Shown: positions 36,010 through 45,862, counted from the first letter of the stretch. The stretch is DNA of 64,000 bases from Bacteroidota bacterium (GCA_020444515.1 JAHLKX010000003.1:1-64000), one strand, 5' to 3'. Program-made: numbers and translations. The notes: generated from the letters alone by a model not told the origin.

Positions 36010-37953
36010 ATGATTGATATTACATTGCCGGATGGCTCGGTACGAAAGTATGAAAGAGGGGTAACAGCCCTTGAAATCGCCCAAAGCATTAGCGAAGGAT
36101 TGGCGCGTAATGTATTGTCTGCCAAAGTTAACGATCAGGTCATTGACGCAACCCGACCCATTAATGAAAATGCGAAAGTTCAGTTACTGACCTGGAATGA
36201 TCAGGAAGGTAAAGCCACCATGTGGCACTCTTCGGCCCACCTTATGGCTGAGGCAGTTGAAAATCTTTACCCGGGCGTCAAATTCGGGATCGGACCGGAT
36301 ATTGAGAATGGATTTTATTATGATATTGACTTTGGCGAATACACGATCTCCGATAGTGATTTCAAGAAGATCGAAGATAAGATGCTCGAATTTGCCCGTG
36401 AAAAACAGACATTTCAAAGGGAGGAAGTATCCAAAAAAGATGCCCTGAAGTATTTCAACGAAAAAGGGGATGAGTACAAACTCGAATTGATCAATGAATT
36501 GGAAGATGGAGAAATTACTTTCTATAAATCAGGGGACTTTGTAGATCTCTGTCGTGGACCGCATCTCCCTGATACCAGCCCGATCAAAGCTGTAAAAGTA
36601 CTCAGCCTGGCTGGGGCTTACTGGAGAGGAAATGAAAATCGCAAACAACTCACCCGCTTATATGGCATTACATTTCCAAAGAAAAAGGAGCTCGACGAGT
36701 ACCTTGTCAGGCTGGAAGAAGCCAAAAAAAGGGATCACCGGAAAATAGGCAAAGAATTAGAACTTTTTACATTTTCTCAAAATGTTGGCCAGGGGCTCCC
36801 GTTATGGTTACCCAATGGTGCCATCATCCGTGAGCGGCTGGAACAGTTCCTGAAAAAGGTGCAGAAAGATGCGGGATACTTGCCGGTGATTTCACCCCAT
36901 ATTGGAAATGTGAACCTGTATAAAACCTCAGGGCATTATGATAAATATGGCAGTGACTCTTTTCAGCCCATTAAAACACCCATCGAAGGAGAAGAATTCT
37001 TTCTGAAACCCATGAATTGTCCGCATCATTGTGAGATTTATAAAAGCAGGCCGGTTTCGTATAAGGATCTACCACTGCGCCTTGCTGAGTTTGGAACAGT
37101 TTATCGTTACGAACAAAGTGGCGAATTGCATGGGCTCACACGGGTTCGGGGATTCACACAGGATGATGCACACATCTTTTGTACACCAGACCAGGTAAAA
37201 GATGAATTCAAGGGTGTGATGGCTATCGTGATGAAGATTTTCAAAGCACTTGATTTTAAAGATTTTATTGTTCAGATTTCACTGCGGGATAAAGAAGATA
37301 AAACCAAGTATATCGGTTCAGATGAAAACTGGGATAAAGCTGAGCAAGCGATCATGGAAGTTGCTGAGGAAAGCGGACTGGATACCATTGTTGAGTATGG
37401 AGAAGCAGCTTTTTACGGACCTAAGATGGACTTTATGGTAAAAGATGCCCTGGGCAGGAAATGGCAATTGGGCACCATTCAGGTTGATTATAATCTTCCT
37501 GAACGATTTGAACTGGAATACACAGGCAGCGATAATGAAAAGCACCGACCTGTGATGATTCATCGGGCTCCTTTTGGATCCATGGAAAGATTTGTGGCTG
37601 TTTTGATTGAACACACATCTGGAAAATTCCCGTTGTGGCTTACTCCTGAACAGGCTATCATATTGCCAATCAGTGAAAAATATCAAAAATATGCCGAAAA
37701 AGTTTTAAAATTCCTGAATAATTCCGAAATTCGCGCCCAAATTGATGACCGTAGTGAGAAGACCGGTCGGAAGATACGGGATGCCGAATTAAAGCGGATC
37801 CCGTTTATGTTGATCGTAGGGGAGAAAGAAGAGGAAAGCAATACCGTTTCCGTGCGACAACAGGGAACAGGTGATCTGGGAACATTTGAATTGCAGGCAT
37901 TTGCTGACCTGATTCATAAGGAAGTGGAAAAAGCAACCGAAAATAATAACTAA
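36010..37953 (+). CDS. thrS: Threonine-tRNA ligase
   Basis: Class II aminoacyl-tRNA synthetase charging tRNA-Thr; 647 residues is normal. The TGS domain (1-60, [17 protein letters not shown]) is followed by the editing domain with its [11 protein letters not shown] metal/active-site motif at about 73-83. The catalytic core has the zinc cysteine in [14 protein letters not shown] (motif 2 region), and the anticodon-binding domain lies at the C-terminus. It is the first gene of a four-gene translation operon, 19 bp ahead of infC, and has a good promoter of its own. Confidence 0.98.
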   Translation: MIDITLPDGSVRKYERGVTALEIAQSISEGLARNVLSAKVNDQVIDATRPINENAKVQLLTWNDQEGKATMWHSSAHLMAEAVENLYPGVKFGIGPDIENGFYYDIDFGEYTISDSDFKKIEDKMLEFAREKQTFQREEVSKKDALKYFNEKGDEYKLELINELEDGEITFYKSGDFVDLCRGPHLPDTSPIKAVKVLSLAGAYWRGNENRKQLTRLYGITFPKKKELDEYLVRLEEAKKRDHRKIGKELELFTFSQNVGQGLPLWLPNGAIIRERLEQFLKKVQKDAGYLPVISPHIGNVNLYKTSGHYDKYGSDSFQPIKTPIEGEEFFLKPMNCPHHCEIYKSRPVSYKDLPLRLAEFGTVYRYEQSGELHGLTRVRGFTQDDAHIFCTPDQVKDEFKGVMAIVMKIFKALDFKDFIVQISLRDKEDKTKYIGSDENWDKAEQAIMEVAEESGLDTIVEYGEAAFYGPKMDFMVKDALGRKWQLGTIQVDYNLPERFELEYTGSDNEKHRPVMIHRAPFGSMERFVAVLIEHTSGKFPLWLTPEQAIILPISEKYQKYAEKVLKFLNNSEIRAQIDDRSEKTGRKIRDAELKRIPFMLIVGEKEEESNTVSVRQQGTGDLGTFELQAFADLIHKEVEKATENNN

Positions 37954-37972
37954 ATTTAAAGGAGGATTTACA

Positions 37973-38530
37973 ATAGCTAAACAATTTAACAGATTCCGCA
38001 AAGGATTCAGGGGAAGACCGGTAAAAGAAGAGCCATTCAGGGTCAATAACCGTATTACGGCCCCTATGGTCAGACTTGTTGGCGAAAATGTGGAGAATGG
38101 TATATACCAGGTTCGTGAAGCCATTAAAATGGCCGAAGAACAGGAACTTGATCTGGTAGAAATTTCACCGACTGCAAACCCACCTGTTTGTAAGATCATT
38201 GACTATAAAAAGTTCATATACGACAGGAAGAAAAAACAAAAGGAGATCAAAGCGAAAACCCAAAAGGTTGTCGTTAAAGAAATTAGGTTAGGACCTCATA
38301 CAGATGATCATGATTTTAATTTTAAATTGAGGCATGCCGAAAAATTCCTTAAAGAAGGAGCAAAAGTAAAAGTGGACGTATTTTTTAAGGGTCGTACCAT
38401 TGTTTACAAGGATGATGGTAAAATCATGCTGTTGAGGTTTGCACAGGAATTGGAGGAATTTGGCAAAGTGGAAAAAATGCCACTGCTTGAGGGGAAACGG
38501 ATGATCATGATCTTAACACCAAAGAAATAA
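37973..38530 (+). CDS. infC: Translation initiation factor IF-3, starting at AUA
   Basis: IF-3 keeps 30S and 50S subunits apart and proofreads the start codon. The ATG at 38066 would cut off the conserved N-terminal part. Reading upstream in frame reaches ATA at 37973, preceded at 7 bp by a strong GGAGG (37961-37965). This gives a 185-residue product beginning [16 protein letters not shown] with the IF-3 N-domain ([22 protein letters not shown]) complete. Rare start codons in infC are a known autoregulatory device: IF-3 discriminates against them, as with AUU in E. coli. The C-domain ends [17 protein letters not shown]. The gene is 23 bp ahead of rpmI. Confidence 0.93.
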   Translation: MAKQFNRFRKGFRGRPVKEEPFRVNNRITAPMVRLVGENVENGIYQVREAIKMAEEQELDLVEISPTANPPVCKIIDYKKFIYDRKKKQKEIKAKTQKVVVKEIRLGPHTDDHDFNFKLRHAEKFLKEGAKVKVDVFFKGRTIVYKDDGKIMLLRFAQELEEFGKVEKMPLLEGKRMIMILTPKK

Positions 38531-38553
38531 TCTTTAATTAATATATAGAAGTA

Positions 38554-38748
38554 ATGCCAAAAATGAAGTCGAAATCCGGAGCAAAAAAACGGTTTACATT
38601 TACCGGCTCCGGTAAGTTGAAAAGGAAGCATGCTTACAAAAGTCACATTTTGACTAAAAAGTCGAAAAAGCGTAAACGTAACCTGGGTTACTTTGCCATT
38701 GTTGACAAAGCCGACGCCGGCAATATCAAAGACATGCTTGCTAAGTAA
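38554..38748 (+). CDS. rpmI: 50S ribosomal protein L35
   Basis: The 64-residue protein [20 protein letters not shown] onward is a typical L35, very rich in lysine and arginine, ending KDMLAK. It is located between infC and rplT as in most bacteria. The 83-bp gap to rplT contains a structured element. Confidence 0.97.
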   Translation: MPKMKSKSGAKKRFTFTGSGKLKRKHAYKSHILTKKSKKRKRNLGYFAIVDKADAGNIKDMLAK

Positions 38749-38774
38749 AATTAAATTTAATGAATGTTTAACTT

Positions 38775-38816
38775 GCTTTTAGCTCAAAAAGATCTCCCGT
38801 TGGGAGGCGCTAAAGC
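38775..38816 (+). promoter_or_regulatory. Two-tier stem-loop leader upstream of rplT, candidate L20 autoregulatory site
   Basis: An outer stem pairs GCTTTTAGC (38775-38783) with GCTAAAGC (38809-38816), with one bulged base. An inner stem, CTCCC-GTT-GGGAG (38794-38806), sits inside an asymmetric loop. No T-run follows, so it is not a terminator. L20 represses its own operon in other bacteria by binding rRNA-like leader structures; that this element does the same is inference. Confidence 0.5.
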
Positions 38817-38831
38817 GAAAATTTAAAAACA

Positions 38832-39176
38832 ATGCCACGATCAGTAAATGCAGTAGCATCGCGCGCCAAAAGAAAAAAGATCCTGAAAAAAGTGAAGGGT
38901 CAATTTGGGCGTCGTAAAAATGTTTGGACGGTGGCCAAAAATGCATATGAAAAAGGCCAACAATATGCATACCGTGACAGACGAACCAAAAAACGTAACT
39001 TTAGAAGCCTCTGGATTCAGAGGATCAATGCAGCAGCCCGTGAACACGGAATGTCTTATTCTGAATTCATGGGTGCCCTGCACAAAAAGAACATTGATAT
39101 CAGTCGCAAGTCACTGGCCGATTTGGCCATGAATAACCCCGAGGCTTTCAAAGCCATTGTGGATGCGATCAAATAA
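38832..39176 (+). CDS. rplT: 50S ribosomal protein L20
   Basis: The 114-residue protein starts [20 protein letters not shown] and contains [21 protein letters not shown] in fragments typical of L20: a long basic N-terminal helix that penetrates rRNA plus a globular C-terminal half. It ends the thrS-infC-rpmI-rplT operon and is followed within 5 bp by a strong terminator. Expression is probably autoregulated through the leader structure just upstream. Confidence 0.98.
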   Translation: MPRSVNAVASRAKRKKILKKVKGQFGRRKNVWTVAKNAYEKGQQYAYRDRRTKKRNFRSLWIQRINAAAREHGMSYSEFMGALHKKNIDISRKSLADLAMNNPEAFKAIVDAIK

Positions 39177-39180
39177 AATT

Positions 39181-39206
39181 ATCCGCCGTCGGGCGGATTT
39201 TTTTTT
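39181..39206 (+). terminator. Terminator of the rplT operon
   Basis: ATCCGCC-GTCG-GGCGGAT (39181-39198) followed by nine T. It separates the operon from porQ. Confidence 0.93.
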
Positions 39207-39291
39207 ACTTTTACGTTGCAAAAATAAATATGGTAATTTTCCGTTTTTGACTTTTACCATTGAAGAATTGATAAAGTTAAAGCAACACCGT

Positions 39292-40341
39292 GTGAAAAAT
39301 CATCTCTTACTATTTCTTCTCGTTTTTTTTAGCTTCCCATTGGTACAAGGTCAAATTGGAGGTGATAACACCTATGAATTCATTAATTTGACAAGCTCCC
39401 CGAGAATCGCGGGAATGGGTGGTGATTTTCTGACCATTAATGACAATGATATCCTGCTCTCTGTTTCCAATCCATCCCTTATCACCGAAAGGATGCACAA
39501 TCATTTGGCTGTTAGTTTTGTGGATTTTTACAGTGATGTCAATTATGGGTTTGCGGCCTATTCGAGAAGTATCAAAAACATTGGAAACTTTGTTGCTTCG
39601 GTTCAATATATTAATTATGGTACCTTTGAAGGTGCTGATATAACCGGTGAAAGAACTGGAAAATTTTATGCCGGCGAATCAGCTTATAACGTGGGCTGGG
39701 GCAGACAACTGGATTCATTGTTTTCCATTGGGGCCAATTTGAAGTTTATTTATTCTTCACTCGAAAGCTATAATTCATTTGGATTGGCTGTAGATATAGC
39801 GGGAAGCTACAACAGTCGTGACGGAAGCTTTACAGCTTCTCTGATTGCTAAAAATATTGGAAGACAATTAACAGCCTATGAAGGAAGCAACATTGAGCCC
39901 CTTCCTTTCGAATTACAGATAGGATTGTCAAAAAAATTGAAACATCTTCCATTCAGATACTCACTTTTGATCAACCATCTAGACCGATGGGATCTTCGAT
40001 ATGATGATCCTTCTGCACAGCAAGTCGATCCCATCTCCGGGGAAGTGATCGAAGATTCAAACCTGGAAACTTTTGCTGATAACTTCATGCGTCATATCGT
40101 TCTGGGAGGAGAGTTGCTAATCGGAAAAAACCTGAGTGTACAGGCTGGATACAATTACAAGCGCCGACAGGAACTCAAAATAGAATCCAAAACGGCCACG
40201 GTTGGATTCTCATGGGGGGTGGGTCTTCGTATTTCGAAATTCCATATTAACTATGCGCGATCGACTTACCATCTCAATGGTTCTCCCAATTATATTGCTA
40301 TCCGTACCTCCCTTTCCGACTTTTTCGTGAAACAGAATTAA
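39292..40341 (+). CDS. porQ: Type IX secretion system protein PorQ
   Basis: PorQ is an outer-membrane FadL-like barrel that, with PorU, PorV and PorZ, forms the complex that trims and attaches T9SS cargo. The frame runs open into rplT, but the true start is GTG at 39292, giving 349 residues with a signal peptide (MKNHLLLFLLVFFSFPLVQG) after the rplT terminator. Family marks are TYEFINLTSSPRIAGMGGDF, NPSLI and the C-terminal SPNYIAIRTSLSDFF. Other por genes are not adjacent; sprA and a porE-like gene occur elsewhere in the window. Confidence 0.92.
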   Translation: MKNHLLLFLLVFFSFPLVQGQIGGDNTYEFINLTSSPRIAGMGGDFLTINDNDILLSVSNPSLITERMHNHLAVSFVDFYSDVNYGFAAYSRSIKNIGNFVASVQYINYGTFEGADITGERTGKFYAGESAYNVGWGRQLDSLFSIGANLKFIYSSLESYNSFGLAVDIAGSYNSRDGSFTASLIAKNIGRQLTAYEGSNIEPLPFELQIGLSKKLKHLPFRYSLLINHLDRWDLRYDDPSAQQVDPISGEVIEDSNLETFADNFMRHIVLGGELLIGKNLSVQAGYNYKRRQELKIESKTATVGFSWGVGLRISKFHINYARSTYHLNGSPNYIAIRTSLSDFFVKQN

Positions 40342-40344
40342 GCC

Positions 40345-40352
40345 TATCTTTG
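40345..40352 (+). promoter_or_regulatory. -7 element of the ispH-recF-DUF721 unit
   Basis: TATCTTTG begins 4 bp after the porQ stop and lies 30 bp before the ispH ATG. The -33 region shows only a weak TTTTTCG. Confidence 0.45.
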
Positions 40353-40382
40353 CACCATTCTGATACCCGGATAAAATAAATT

Positions 40383-41255
40383 ATGGATGTTGTTATTGAT
40401 CCCGATGCAGGATTTTGTTTTGGTGTAGAAAAAGCTATTCAAATGGCTGAGATCTCCCTCCAAAAGGAGCAGGAACTCTATTGCCTGGGCGAAATTGTAC
40501 ACAATGAGCTTGAAACCGGCCGCTTAAAAAATCTGGGATTGAAAGTCATTGATCACAAACAATATCAACACTTACATAACGTGACAGTTCTGATCAGGGC
40601 TCATGGGGAGCCGCCGCAAACATACATCCATGCAAAGGAAAATAATATTCGTTTAATTGAAGCAACCTGCCCTGTTGTTCTAAAGCTTCAGCAAAGAATT
40701 CAACTTACCCAACACACCATAAAAAAGAAGGGACAGGTGGTCATTGCTGGCAAAAAGAAACATCCGGAAGTGATCAGCCTGGCAGGGCAGACAAACGGTT
40801 CTGCGATTATTATTGAATCTCCCGATGATATTGAAAAGATCGATTTTACAAAATCCATCGAATTATTTGCACAAACAACCCTTTCAGGAGATCTGTTTGA
40901 TGAAATTGTTAATGTGATAAACCGACGGTTGGATTATGCTGGCACAGAGGCAGAGTTAAGGGTACACCGAACCATTTGCAGGCAGGTAGCTCATCGTGTT
41001 CCACAACTTAAATTGTTTTGTAAAAAATATGATGTGATCGTATTTGTCAGCGGGAAAAATAGCTCCAACGGAAAGGCACTGTTTGAAGTCTGCAAAAAAA
41101 CGAATCCCTATAGTTATCAAATTTCATCACCTGATGAATTTCAAACAAAATGGATGCGGGGAGCACTGAGTATAGGCATTAGCGGGGCTACTTCTACCCC
41201 ACCCTGGCTGATGGAAGAAGTTGCATCAAAAATCAAGGAATTACAATGCACCTGA
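40383..41255 (+). CDS. ispH: 4-hydroxy-3-methylbut-2-enyl diphosphate reductase
   Basis: IspH (LytB) makes IPP and DMAPP from HMBPP in the last step of the MEP isoprenoid pathway. The 290-residue protein has the three cysteines that hold its iron-sulphur cluster: C12 (GFCFGV), C96 (EATCPVV) and C199 (RTICRQ). The active-site glutamate is in the usual region, replaced in spelling by IGISGATSTPPWLMEEV at the C-terminus, the normal LytB ending. The recF start overlaps its 3' end by 10 bp. Confidence 0.96.
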   Translation: MDVVIDPDAGFCFGVEKAIQMAEISLQKEQELYCLGEIVHNELETGRLKNLGLKVIDHKQYQHLHNVTVLIRAHGEPPQTYIHAKENNIRLIEATCPVVLKLQQRIQLTQHTIKKKGQVVIAGKKKHPEVISLAGQTNGSAIIIESPDDIEKIDFTKSIELFAQTTLSGDLFDEIVNVINRRLDYAGTEAELRVHRTICRQVAHRVPQLKLFCKKYDVIVFVSGKNSSNGKALFEVCKKTNPYSYQISSPDEFQTKWMRGALSIGISGATSTPPWLMEEVASKIKELQCT

Positions 41256-42376
41256 GACAATTAAAACTGGCTAATTTCAAAAATTACGCAGAAGCTGATC
41301 TTGTTTTCTCCAATAAGATCAATTGTTTTATTGGTAATAATGGGGCTGGGAAAACCAATGTTCTGGATGCCATTTATTATCTTTCATTTTGTAAAAGTTA
41401 TTTTAACCTGGTCGATTCGCAGAACATCCTGCATGAAGCTCCATTTTTTGCCATTCATGGAACCTACAACAAAAATGGAAATCCGGAAGATTTGGTCTCT
41501 TGTATTCAGAAACGCAGTCAAAAAAAGCAGTTTATCCTGAATGATAAAGAATATGATAGACTTGCTGATCACATCGGATTGATTCCGCTGGTCATGATCT
41601 CCCCTTATGATCGTGACCTCATCAACGAAGGCAGTGATACCCGGAGAAAATATATCGATTCAGTAATCTCACAGTTTGACAAGTTTTACCTGGATGATTT
41701 GATTGCTTATAACAAAGCGCTACAGCATCGAAATAACCTCCTTAAAAATTTTGCTGAACGTAATTATTTCGATCAGGTTTCTATCGAAATTTGGGATGCT
41801 CAACTCGTAAAACTCGGCGAACGGATCCATCAAAAGCGCAAGGAGTTCATTGAAGCTTTTGCCCCACTCTTCCAGCATTATTTTGATTATATTGCCATGG
41901 GCAATGAAAAAGTTTGTATCGAATATGATTCACAATTGAAAGACCGATCGCTCGATGAACTTTTAGCTGTTAATATTGAAAAGGACCGGATGTTCAAATA
42001 TACCACCACTGGAATTCATAAGGATGACTTGCAGATGAAAATCGATGGACATCCCATCAAAAAATTTGGATCACAGGGGCAGCAAAAATCATTTGTAATT
42101 GCCATTAAACTTGCACAGTTTGATTTCACGAAAAACAAAAAGGGGTTTCATCCTCTGCTACTTCTCGATGATATCTTTGACAAATTGGATGAAGGCCGTG
42201 TAAAACAGATCATTCACCTTGTTGGAGACAACAGCTTCGGTCAGGTTTTTATCACCGATACACAGCGCGAACGCATTGAAAATATTTTTAGGCAGGTCAG
42301 GATAGATCATAAAATTTTTGAGGTTGTTTCAGGAAATGCAATTGAAATTGCCGACTTCAATCATAAAATAGCATAA
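41246..42376 (+). CDS. recF: DNA replication and repair protein RecF
   Basis: RecF is an SMC/ABC-like ATPase that loads RecA at single-strand gaps with RecO and RecR. The 376-residue protein has Walker A at GNNGAGKT (30-37), the ABC signature region in KKFGSQGQQKSFVIAIK and Walker B in LLLLDDIFDKLD. The N-terminus MHLRQLKLANFKNYAE is typical. It overlaps ispH by 10 bp and is followed 2 bp later by a DUF721 gene, the conserved Bacteroidota recF-DUF721 pair. dnaA is far away. Confidence 0.97.
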   Translation: MHLRQLKLANFKNYAEADLVFSNKINCFIGNNGAGKTNVLDAIYYLSFCKSYFNLVDSQNILHEAPFFAIHGTYNKNGNPEDLVSCIQKRSQKKQFILNDKEYDRLADHIGLIPLVMISPYDRDLINEGSDTRRKYIDSVISQFDKFYLDDLIAYNKALQHRNNLLKNFAERNYFDQVSIEIWDAQLVKLGERIHQKRKEFIEAFAPLFQHYFDYIAMGNEKVCIEYDSQLKDRSLDELLAVNIEKDRMFKYTTTGIHKDDLQMKIDGHPIKKFGSQGQQKSFVIAIKLAQFDFTKNKKGFHPLLLLDDIFDKLDEGRVKQIIHLVGDNSFGQVFITDTQRERIENIFRQVRIDHKIFEVVSGNAIEIADFNHKIA

Positions 42377-42378
42377 CC

Positions 42379-42672
42379 ATGTATGGAAGTTCCAATGAGC
42401 AAACCCTGAAAGAATTAATTCAACAGTTGCTCGACAATTACAAATTACAGGATGGAATCACCCGGGCCAAATTGATTGGTTCATGGGAGAAGATTGCAGG
42501 AAAATATATTGCCGGACAAACGGATAAAATCTATATCAAAAACGGCATCCTCTATCTAAAGATCAAGTCACCGGCTCTCAAGCACGAACTCTCTTTTGCC
42601 AAATCGAAATTAATGGCCGCCCTCAATAAAAGTATCGGACAGGACTATATCAAGGAAGTAGTTTTCATTTGA
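42379..42672 (+). CDS. DUF721 (DciA-like) protein
   Basis: The 97-residue protein has the DUF721 core: GSWEKIAGKYIAGQTDKIYI followed by LYLKIKSPALKHELSFAKSKL, ending IKEVVFI. The family includes DciA, the helicase operator that helps load DnaB in bacteria lacking DnaC; this short, domain-only form is usual in Bacteroidota next to recF. Role in helicase loading is inferred by homology. Its stop is only 5 bp from that of the convergent sppA. Confidence 0.85.
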   Translation: MYGSSNEQTLKELIQQLLDNYKLQDGITRAKLIGSWEKIAGKYIAGQTDKIYIKNGILYLKIKSPALKHELSFAKSKLMAALNKSIGQDYIKEVVFI

Positions 42673-42677
42673 TCACA

Positions 42678-44450
42678 TTATTCCACTGAAATATAAAATG
42701 GCAAACGCGTCTGTATGCCAGTGCTGTTCTTTAAATTAGCGATATAGTAGTAAAGTGGATAATACGCACCCAATTCGGCTTTTAATAAACTGGTCCGGGT
42801 CGTTTCACCCATAAGGCTTTCCATCAGCTGCTCGATTGGCTCCTTTTGTTCGGGTAGATCAATGGTCCGGTAATCCTCCAATCCTGCCAGATCAGCTGCC
42901 AGTTTGATGGCATCATTAAGTCCTCCAAGCTGATCCACCAATCCCCTTTCAAGAGCATCCTTACCGCTCCATACGCGCCCCTGACCAATTTCATCAACTT
43001 GCTCTGGAGTCATATTTCGGCCTACTGCAACATGGTTGATAAAGGTGGTGTAAAAACGTTCTATTTCATTTTGAATAACTTCACGCTGATAAGGTGAAAG
43101 TGGCTGAGTAACACTAATGTAATCGGAATTTTGATTGGTCCCAACACCATCGAATGTAATGCCCAGTTTATCATTAAAAAATTTCTTAAAATTAGGAATA
43201 ACGCCAAATACGCCAATAGAACCCGTAATGGTGGTGGGTTGCGCAACAATTTTATCGGCTGAGCAAGCAATGTAATATCCACCGGAAGCTGCATAATTGC
43301 CCATCGAAACAACCACGGGCATGGTTTCACCGGCAAGCTTCATCTCACGGAGAATAATGTCAGAAGCCAATCCATCGCCACCAGGGCTGTTAACGCGCAA
43401 AACCATAGCTTTAATGGATTCATCCATTCGAACATTGCGGAGGGTCCTCGACAATTTATCGGAACTGATGATATTTTCAGGACCATTTCCCTGCATTATG
43501 TCACCCTCTGCAAAGACTACGGCAATTTTGTTTTTACTTCTTGAACCATCATTCTTTTTGACATAGACGTTATCATATTTATTCAGGCTAATGAAGTTGT
43601 TGGTTTTTATAACCTCCACGCCAATTTCAGTGGCAAGCAATTCCAGGAATTGGTCCATGTATAACAATGAATCCACCACTCCCAGTTGATGTGCTTCTTT
43701 TGGCTGCTGAGCCAACAACATATCGGCAATACGGTTAATTTCAGCAATGTCCATTCCACGATCAGCTGCCATTTTTGAACAGGCATCTTCCCACATTGAT
43801 GAAACGAATGCCAATGTTTGCTCCCGGTTTTCATCACTCATCTCATCATACAACAAAGGTTCAACTGCGGCTTTGAACTTGCCATGACGCATAACCTGCG
43901 CTTCTATACCCAGTTTATCGAGCATTCCTTTAATAAAGGCGACCTGCCCCTGGAAGCCCCGCATTTCAATAAAACCTTCAGGATTCAGAAACACTTTGTC
44001 TGCAACTGAGGCCAGGAAATAGGCTTTTTGCGTGTAAATATTGCCATAAGCATAAACAAATTTCCCGGAATTTTTAAATTCTTGAAGGGCGTTTCGTATC
44101 TCAGTTACGGTTGCCAATCCGGAGGGAACATCAGTTAAATCCAGGTAAATTCCTTTAATCCGATCATCCCTTTCGGCTTTCTCAATATTTTCAAGTATCT
44201 GCTTTAGTCCGGGCTTTGGGTTTAGGGAACTCAGGTCCCACATAAACTGTATGGGAAGACTTTCCGTTCGATCATTGATGTCATAACTGAGCGACATCTT
44301 GAGAATAGAGGGATTTTCTACTACAACTTCTTCAGGCTGTGTAAATGATAATGCAGCCATGATAAATGCCATAAAGAGAAAAAACAAAATCACTATGGTC
44401 AGGAAAAATCCAAGCATGGAAGCAAACATGAATTTGAAAAAATCTTTCAT
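42678..44450 (-). CDS. sppA: Signal peptide peptidase SppA, 67K type
   Basis: SppA degrades cleaved signal peptides in the inner membrane. The 590-residue length fits the tandem-domain (67K) S49 peptidase: one N-terminal helix (about 7-33), an N-domain that provides the catalytic lysine, and a C-domain with the nucleophilic serine in NYAASGGYYIACSADKIVA. The S49 segment VLRVNSPGGDGLASDIIL precedes it. It converges on the DUF721 gene and is preceded by about 200 bp shared with divergent folK. Firm. Confidence 0.95.
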   Translation of the reverse strand: MKDFFKFMFASMLGFFLTIVILFFLFMAFIMAALSFTQPEEVVVENPSILKMSLSYDINDRTESLPIQFMWDLSSLNPKPGLKQILENIEKAERDDRIKGIYLDLTDVPSGLATVTEIRNALQEFKNSGKFVYAYGNIYTQKAYFLASVADKVFLNPEGFIEMRGFQGQVAFIKGMLDKLGIEAQVMRHGKFKAAVEPLLYDEMSDENREQTLAFVSSMWEDACSKMAADRGMDIAEINRIADMLLAQQPKEAHQLGVVDSLLYMDQFLELLATEIGVEVIKTNNFISLNKYDNVYVKKNDGSRSKNKIAVVFAEGDIMQGNGPENIISSDKLSRTLRNVRMDESIKAMVLRVNSPGGDGLASDIILREMKLAGETMPVVVSMGNYAASGGYYIACSADKIVAQPTTITGSIGVFGVIPNFKKFFNDKLGITFDGVGTNQNSDYISVTQPLSPYQREVIQNEIERFYTTFINHVAVGRNMTPEQVDEIGQGRVWSGKDALERGLVDQLGGLNDAIKLAADLAGLEDYRTIDLPEQKEPIEQLMESLMGETTRTSLLKAELGAYYPLYYYIANLKNSTGIQTRLPFYISVE

Positions 44451-44623
44451 CTTAATTAGGTATTAAGTAAATGTTAAATCGAAGCCTATTTTTCTATTTT
44501 AAAAATAACGAAGGATGGTACATCACGACGCTTGAGCTTAGTGCAATAATACTAAAAAACAAGGAAAAATTGTAACGGGGATGAGAAAATTAATAAAGAA
44601 TAATGAAAAAATTCAGGAGTTTG

Positions 44624-44631
44624 TACTTTTG
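44624..44631 (+). promoter_or_regulatory. -7 element of folK
   Basis: TACTTTTG ends 16 bp before the ATG at 44648. It lies within the longer reading frame that would start at 44603, which argues for the downstream ATG as the real start. Confidence 0.5.
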
Positions 44632-44647
44632 CAAGCTTAAAACTGCT

Positions 44648-45178
44648 ATGGCAAAAAATGTAGCATACATATTATTGGGTGGCAATGTCGGAAATCGAGA
44701 ACAATTGCTTGCTGAGGCAATTGATAAGATAGAACACTCAGCCGGACCAATCCTCACATTATCTACCATTTATGAAACTGATTCATGGGGTTTTGAATCC
44801 GGTGAGAAGTTTCTGAACCAGGTTATCAAAATAAATACATCCTTATCCCCTCATGACCTGCTTTATCAGTTAAAAAAAATAGAAACCAGCCTTGGCAGAA
44901 TCAGAAAAAAAAGCAAGGAATACACCAACCGCACCATTGATCTTGATATTCTTTTGTTTCAAGATTTGATCATTCATGACAGTGACCTGAATATCCCCCA
45001 TCCCCGCATGCATCTTCGAAAATTCACATTGGTGCCACTTGCTGAAATCGCCGGACTGGAAGTGCATCCTGAATTGAACCTTAATATTGATGAGCTGCTT
45101 AAGCAATGCCAGGATGATCTGAAGGTACATGTTTTTAGTTCCCCAAAAACAATGGCAATGGCAAACCATGAGGTATAA
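44648..45178 (+). CDS. folK: 2-amino-4-hydroxy-6-hydroxymethyldihydropteridine diphosphokinase
   Basis: FolK pyrophosphorylates the pterin precursor of folate. The 176-residue product from ATG 44648 begins MAKNVAYILLGGNVGNREQL, the standard HPPK start; an upstream ATG at 44603 would add 15 residues that include the promoter region and is unlikely. Signature segments are GRIRKKSKEYTNRTIDLDIL and HPRMHLRKFTLVPLAEIAG. Its last 11 bp overlap the deoxynucleoside kinase gene. No other folate genes are nearby. Confidence 0.94.
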   Translation: MAKNVAYILLGGNVGNREQLLAEAIDKIEHSAGPILTLSTIYETDSWGFESGEKFLNQVIKINTSLSPHDLLYQLKKIETSLGRIRKKSKEYTNRTIDLDILLFQDLIIHDSDLNIPHPRMHLRKFTLVPLAEIAGLEVHPELNLNIDELLKQCQDDLKVHVFSSPKTMAMANHEV

Positions 45179-45803
45179 TTACATTGCCATAGAAGGAAAC
45201 ATCGGGTCCGGGAAAACCTCCCTTGCAAAATTAATTGCTGAAGAATTCAATGCACGGATTATTCTGGAACGATTCGAGGACAATTCATTTCTGCCCAAAT
45301 TCTATAAAGACCCTGATAAATATGCTTTTCCACTTGAGATGAGTTTCCTTGCAGATCGTTACCAGCAACTCAGAGAAGAACTGGCAAAAGGAGATTTATT
45401 TAAAAGCTTCACCATTGCTGATTATTTTATTGATAAATCCCTGATATTTGCCCGAAACAATCTTCAGGCTGATGAATTTAATCTGTATTCGAAACTATTT
45501 GATATCATTAACTCAACCCTGCCTAAACCTGAATTGATTGTGTTTCTGTATAATTCAATCGATCGTTTACAGGACAACATCCGATTAAGGGGTCGATTAT
45601 ATGAAAAAAGCATTCAATCTGATTACCTCGAAAAAATTCAGGAAGGTTATTTCAACTATTTTAAATTGAATAAGCTCACAAGGGTACTAATTATAGACAC
45701 CCAGTCTATTGATTTTGTATCAAATCCAAAGGATTATGCTAAAATATTGAGCATAATCAAAAAAGAATATCCTACTGGTGTCCATCGGATCACATTTCTA
45801 TAG
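45168..45803 (+). CDS. Deoxynucleoside kinase (deoxyadenosine/deoxyguanosine kinase family)
   Basis: A P-loop kinase that phosphorylates deoxynucleosides in the salvage pathway. The 211-residue protein from ATG 45168 begins MRYNYIAIEGNIGSGKTSLA with the P-loop at 10-17; the upstream in-frame ATG (45129) lies inside folK and would add a non-homologous tail. The dNK motif DRYQQLREEL supplies the substrate-binding arginine, and the LID segment RGRLYEKSIQSDYLEKIQ is typical. The folK-dNK pairing is common in Bacteroidota and is translationally coupled here by an 11-bp overlap. Confidence 0.9.
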   Translation: MRYNYIAIEGNIGSGKTSLAKLIAEEFNARIILERFEDNSFLPKFYKDPDKYAFPLEMSFLADRYQQLREELAKGDLFKSFTIADYFIDKSLIFARNNLQADEFNLYSKLFDIINSTLPKPELIVFLYNSIDRLQDNIRLRGRLYEKSIQSDYLEKIQEGYFNYFKLNKLTRVLIIDTQSIDFVSNPKDYAKILSIIKKEYPTGVHRITFL

Positions 45804-45830
45804 CCCGCCATCAAACAGTTATAATTATTT

Positions 45831-45862
45831 TTTGTTTTTCTAATTTGAATCAGTTATCTTTG
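45831..45862 (+). promoter_or_regulatory. Distal promoter of the OmpA/TPR gene
   Basis: TTTG at 45831-45834, 20 bp spacer, TATCTTTG at 45855-45862: a full match to the Bacteroidota consensus. Confidence 0.55.
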
